From Dehalococcoidales bacterium (lineage in GTDB: Bacteria > Chloroflexota > Dehalococcoidia > Dehalococcoidales > Fen-1064): DNA of 8,640 bases. The notes beneath the pieces were generated by a model. That model ran no database searches and had not been told where the DNA came from. It saw only the letters and a program-made list of their open reading frames with translations. Within the stretch, counting starts at the first letter, position 1. Each line of letters starts with the position of its first letter. The position numbers were made by a program, and so were the translations under genes. Shown here piece by piece: positions 6,866 through 8,640 of this stretch. The stretch is taken from positions 1 through 8,640 of the forward strand of contig JAQTPO010000083.1 of NCBI GenBank assembly GCA_028712845.1, written 5' to 3'.

Positions 6866-7633
6866 ATGGCTATTGACCAATCCGCCGAAAGGCGACTCGG
6901 CCGGCTGCGAACCTGGAATATTGTTGTCGGAATAATACTCGCAATACAAGCTGTTATGATTGCCATTCTCACCAATAACTTCTCTCTTCCGGTAACAGCC
7001 ACTTTTATGAGCGGGCCGCCCGGAGCAGCACCCCAGCTTTACCACTGGTTTAGTATTTCTACAGGATGGGGGGTCTTTACTTTCCTGGCGATTTCAGCCC
7101 TCGCTTTGTTAACGATTGCGTCGCCCATGGTATTCCCCTGGTATAAGCGCAATCTCATGGAGAGCCGTAATTACGGGCGCTGGATTGAGTACTTCTTCAG
7201 TTCCTCGATTATGATTGTTCTTATCTCTCAGATATGCGGTATCAGCGATATCGCCGCGCTGCTGGCTATTTTCGGCATCAACGCCACGATGATACTTTTC
7301 GGAGCAGTGCAGGAAAAATACGAAAAACCGGGAAAGCCGAACCTGTTACCATTCTGGTTCGGTAGTTTTGCGGGTATCATTCCGTGGGCTGCGATAGTAA
7401 TCTACGCCATAGCGCCCGGAGTAACGGCATCCCCTCCCGGGTTCGTCTACGGGATTATTATCTCGCTTTTTGTTTTCTTTAACTGTTTCGCCGTCAATAT
7501 GATATTGCAATATAAGCAAATAGGACCATGGCGGGATTATCTCTTTGGCGAGAAGATTTATATCATTCTCAGCCTTACGGCAAAAGCGCTGCTGGCATGG
7601 CAGGTTTTCTTCCCGGTGCTGATGTCGTCCTGA
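6866..7633 (+). CDS. Heliorhodopsin (retinal-binding seven-helix membrane protein)
   Basis: The product is 255 aa with seven hydrophobic helices, the normal heliorhodopsin size. Family signatures are plain: RWIEYFFSSSIM (105-116) in TM3 with the presumed Schiff-base counterion Glu108; NATMILFG (139-146) in TM4; GIIPWAAI (170-177) in TM5; SPPGFVYGI (189-197) before TM6; and SLTAKALLAWQVF (236-248) in TM7 with the retinal lysine Lys240. Positions agree within one residue with Glu107/Lys241 of reference heliorhodopsin 48C12. Heliorhodopsins are inverted relative to type-1 rhodopsins (cytoplasmic N-terminus) and have slow photocycles. Most do not pump ions, and sensory or enzyme-regulating roles have been proposed. 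The start at 6866 has an excellent AAGGAGG (6853-6859, six-base spacing); an in-frame ATG at 6794 lacks one. No retinal- or carotenoid-making gene is in the window, so retinal must come from elsewhere in the genome or from outside. Confidence 0.93.
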   Translation: MAIDQSAERRLGRLRTWNIVVGIILAIQAVMIAILTNNFSLPVTATFMSGPPGAAPQLYHWFSISTGWGVFTFLAISALALLTIASPMVFPWYKRNLMESRNYGRWIEYFFSSSIMIVLISQICGISDIAALLAIFGINATMILFGAVQEKYEKPGKPNLLPFWFGSFAGIIPWAAIVIYAIAPGVTASPPGFVYGIIISLFVFFNCFAVNMILQYKQIGPWRDYLFGEKIYIILSLTAKALLAWQVFFPVLMSS

Positions 7634-7641
7634 ATATCTTG

Positions 7642-7661
7642 CTGATTTACCCTGATTAACC
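7642..7661 (+). repeat. Two tandem 10-bp direct repeats between heliorhodopsin and degV-like genes
   Basis: CTGATTTACC is followed immediately by CTGATTAACC (nine of ten bases identical). It sits in the 60-bp gap after the heliorhodopsin stop. One helical turn between copies would suit a direct-repeat operator, but a chance origin is quite possible. Confidence 0.3.
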
Positions 7662-7693
7662 GGACATTTCGATTCAGGTGAGCAGCGCAATAA

Positions 7694-8539
7694 ATGAACA
7701 TTAAGATAATAACCGATAGCACTTCAGACATGCCGGAAGGCACGGCTGACGATCTGGGTGTCAGGGTAGTGCCGATATATCTGCGTTTCGGAGATAAGAT
7801 TTACCGCGATGGAGTAGATATTTCCAAAGCTGAGTTCTATAAGATGCTATCTACTTCGCCGTTTCATCCGGCTTCTTCGCAGCCAAACCCGGAAGATTTT
7901 ACCAGCGTTTTTAAAGAATATAGCGGGAATAAAGATGGTATAGTTTCCATACATATCTCATCGAAGATAAGCGGGACCTACAACTCGGCGAATATCGCCA
8001 AGAAAACGATGAAAACCGAATGCCCTATTGAAATCATCGATTCCGGTTTTAACTCCGGTGGTTTAGGGTTAGTGGTGAAGGCAGCCGCCCGGGCCGCGCA
8101 GGCCGGTGCAAGTATGTCCGAAGTGGTCAACGAGGCAAAAATAGCCATACAAGAAGTCCGCATGTTAGGCATGTTTGAAACGATGAAATACCTGGCCCGA
8201 AGCGGCCGGGTGAATAAAGCCATCGCCGCTGCTTCAAACGTATTACATGTCATGCCCCTATTAACCTTTCATGAAGGAGAAATTGTAAGAGCCGGGCTCA
8301 TACGAGCCGTGAGTAAAGGCACGGATAGGATTTACGATTTTGTGAAGAACAACACCCCGATTAAAGAACTTATGATTGTGCACAGTCAAGTCCTGGACCA
8401 GGCAAAGCAATTAAAACACCGCCTTGGTGAATTTATTCAGGAAGAAAGAATATCTATAGCCGAACTCGGAGCTGGTCTCGGGGTCCATGGAGGCCCGGGG
8501 GTCTTACTGGCAGCCGGTAGTGTAACATTTATTGTGTGA
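7694..8539 (+). CDS. DegV family protein (fatty-acid-binding)
   Basis: The product is 281 aa, standard for DegV/FakB-like proteins. Hallmarks are TDSTSD (7-12), SSQPNPEDF (61-69) in place of the common TSQPS, SSKISGTYNSA (89-99), the IIDS motif (114-117), LARSGRV (168-174), and the closing VHGGPG (264-269). The usual Lys-Pro before the second lobe's conserved loop reads Met-Pro here (187-188). Family structures hold a fatty acid between two alpha/beta lobes; in Firmicutes, FakB homologues present fatty acids to the kinase FakA. No FakA-like gene is visible here. A ribosome site AGGTGAG (7676-7682) lies about eleven bases from the ATG. The gene is 60 bp downstream of the heliorhodopsin in the same direction, so co-transcription is plausible but unproven. 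Confidence 0.92.
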   Translation: MNIKIITDSTSDMPEGTADDLGVRVVPIYLRFGDKIYRDGVDISKAEFYKMLSTSPFHPASSQPNPEDFTSVFKEYSGNKDGIVSIHISSKISGTYNSANIAKKTMKTECPIEIIDSGFNSGGLGLVVKAAARAAQAGASMSEVVNEAKIAIQEVRMLGMFETMKYLARSGRVNKAIAAASNVLHVMPLLTFHEGEIVRAGLIRAVSKGTDRIYDFVKNNTPIKELMIVHSQVLDQAKQLKHRLGEFIQEERISIAELGAGLGVHGGPGVLLAAGSVTFIV

Positions 8540-8552
8540 AATGTAGGAGGGG

Positions 8553-8624
8553 TTGAAAAAGAGGGCGCTTTCCTTCAAGGTTTTATTGAGAGATAAAACA
8601 ACAATAAAGGAGCAGCGCCCATGA
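8553..8624 (+). other. Possible 23-codon upstream ORF overlapping the next start codon (ATGA)
   Basis: A TTG at 8553, two bases after a strong AGGAGG (8545-8550), opens a 23-codon frame starting (M)KKRALSF. Its TGA (8622-8624) overlaps the next gene's ATG as ATGA. The two-base spacing is very short, and an open run of this length is common by chance, so this is tentative. If translated, it would run through the hairpin that covers the downstream ribosome site. Confidence 0.18.
8563..8620 (+). promoter_or_regulatory. Structured leader that sequesters the ribosome-binding site of the next gene
   Basis: GGGCGCT (8563-8569) pairs perfectly with AGCGCCC (8614-8620), which abuts the ATG at 8621. 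The pairing continues past a small internal loop: TCCTT (8571-8575) with AAGGA (8607-8611), the Shine-Dalgarno itself. Inside the loop lies a further perfect 7-bp hairpin, GTTTTAT (8580-8586) with ATAAAAC (8593-8599). Closed, the fold would hide the translation start. No T-run follows, so this looks like translational control rather than termination. I could not match it to a known riboswitch class. Confidence 0.55.
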
Positions 8625-8640
8625 AACTCGAAGTTAGTGT
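8621..8640 (+). CDS. Start of an unidentified gene (cut by window edge)
   Basis: The ATG at 8621 follows AAGGAG (8607-8612) at eight-base spacing. Only six full codons and part of a seventh are present (MKLEVS...), too few to identify a family. The structured leader immediately upstream supports a real start here. It lies 81 bp after the DegV-family gene in the same direction. Confidence 0.55.

Noticed and set aside
1..8640. CRISPR arrays, tRNA/rRNA genes, insertion sequences and phage genes
   Set aside because: Scanned by eye for regularly spaced repeats, tRNA-like ends, transposase motifs and terminal repeats; none was convincing.

Overview
The window looks like a chromosomal segment from an anaerobic, monoderm-type bacterium. 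My best guess is a sediment or groundwater Chloroflexota (Dehalococcoidia-like) lineage. This is an inference from the combination of a NAD(P)H-linked iron-sulfur flavoprotein complex, a DegV protein and a heliorhodopsin, not from any marker gene. No rRNA, tRNA, CRISPR array, insertion sequence or phage gene was recognised.

Left half, minus strand (1-4084): a tight three-gene operon, read from 4084 down to 1. It encodes a NuoE/HydC-like [2Fe-2S] thioredoxin-fold subunit. Next is an unusually large 1041-residue protein that fuses a NuoF/HydB-like FMN/NAD(H) module to an NfnB/GltD-like FAD/NADP(H) module. Last is the N-terminal 141 residues of a NuoG/HydA/FdhA-type Fe-S subunit that runs off the left edge. 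Together they look like a soluble complex moving electrons between NAD(H), NADP(H) and a further partner (ferredoxin, H2 or formate). Which partner depends on the missing C-terminus of the last gene. An AT-rich gap of about 0.8 kb (4085-4897) separates this operon from the divergent right-hand genes. It holds candidate promoters and small inverted repeats but no convincing gene.

Right half, plus strand (4898-8640): an 8-TM membrane protein resembling the TspO/MBR-related family, a small PNPOx-like split-barrel flavoprotein, a single-domain Rieske [2Fe-2S] ferredoxin, a heliorhodopsin (TM3 Glu108, TM7 Lys240), a DegV-family lipid-binding protein, and the first seven codons of another gene. The first three are closely spaced and may be one transcript. 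The heliorhodopsin follows a 276-bp gap with two hairpins, the second just ahead of its Shine-Dalgarno sequence. The last gene is preceded by a leader whose predicted fold sequesters its Shine-Dalgarno sequence.

The most interesting content is the heliorhodopsin in a probably anaerobic background, next to a TspO-like protein, a flavin protein and a Rieske ferredoxin. This could be a light/redox-sensing neighbourhood. The NuoF-NfnB fusion and the structured leader at the right edge also deserve attention. Functional links between these genes are inferred from position only.
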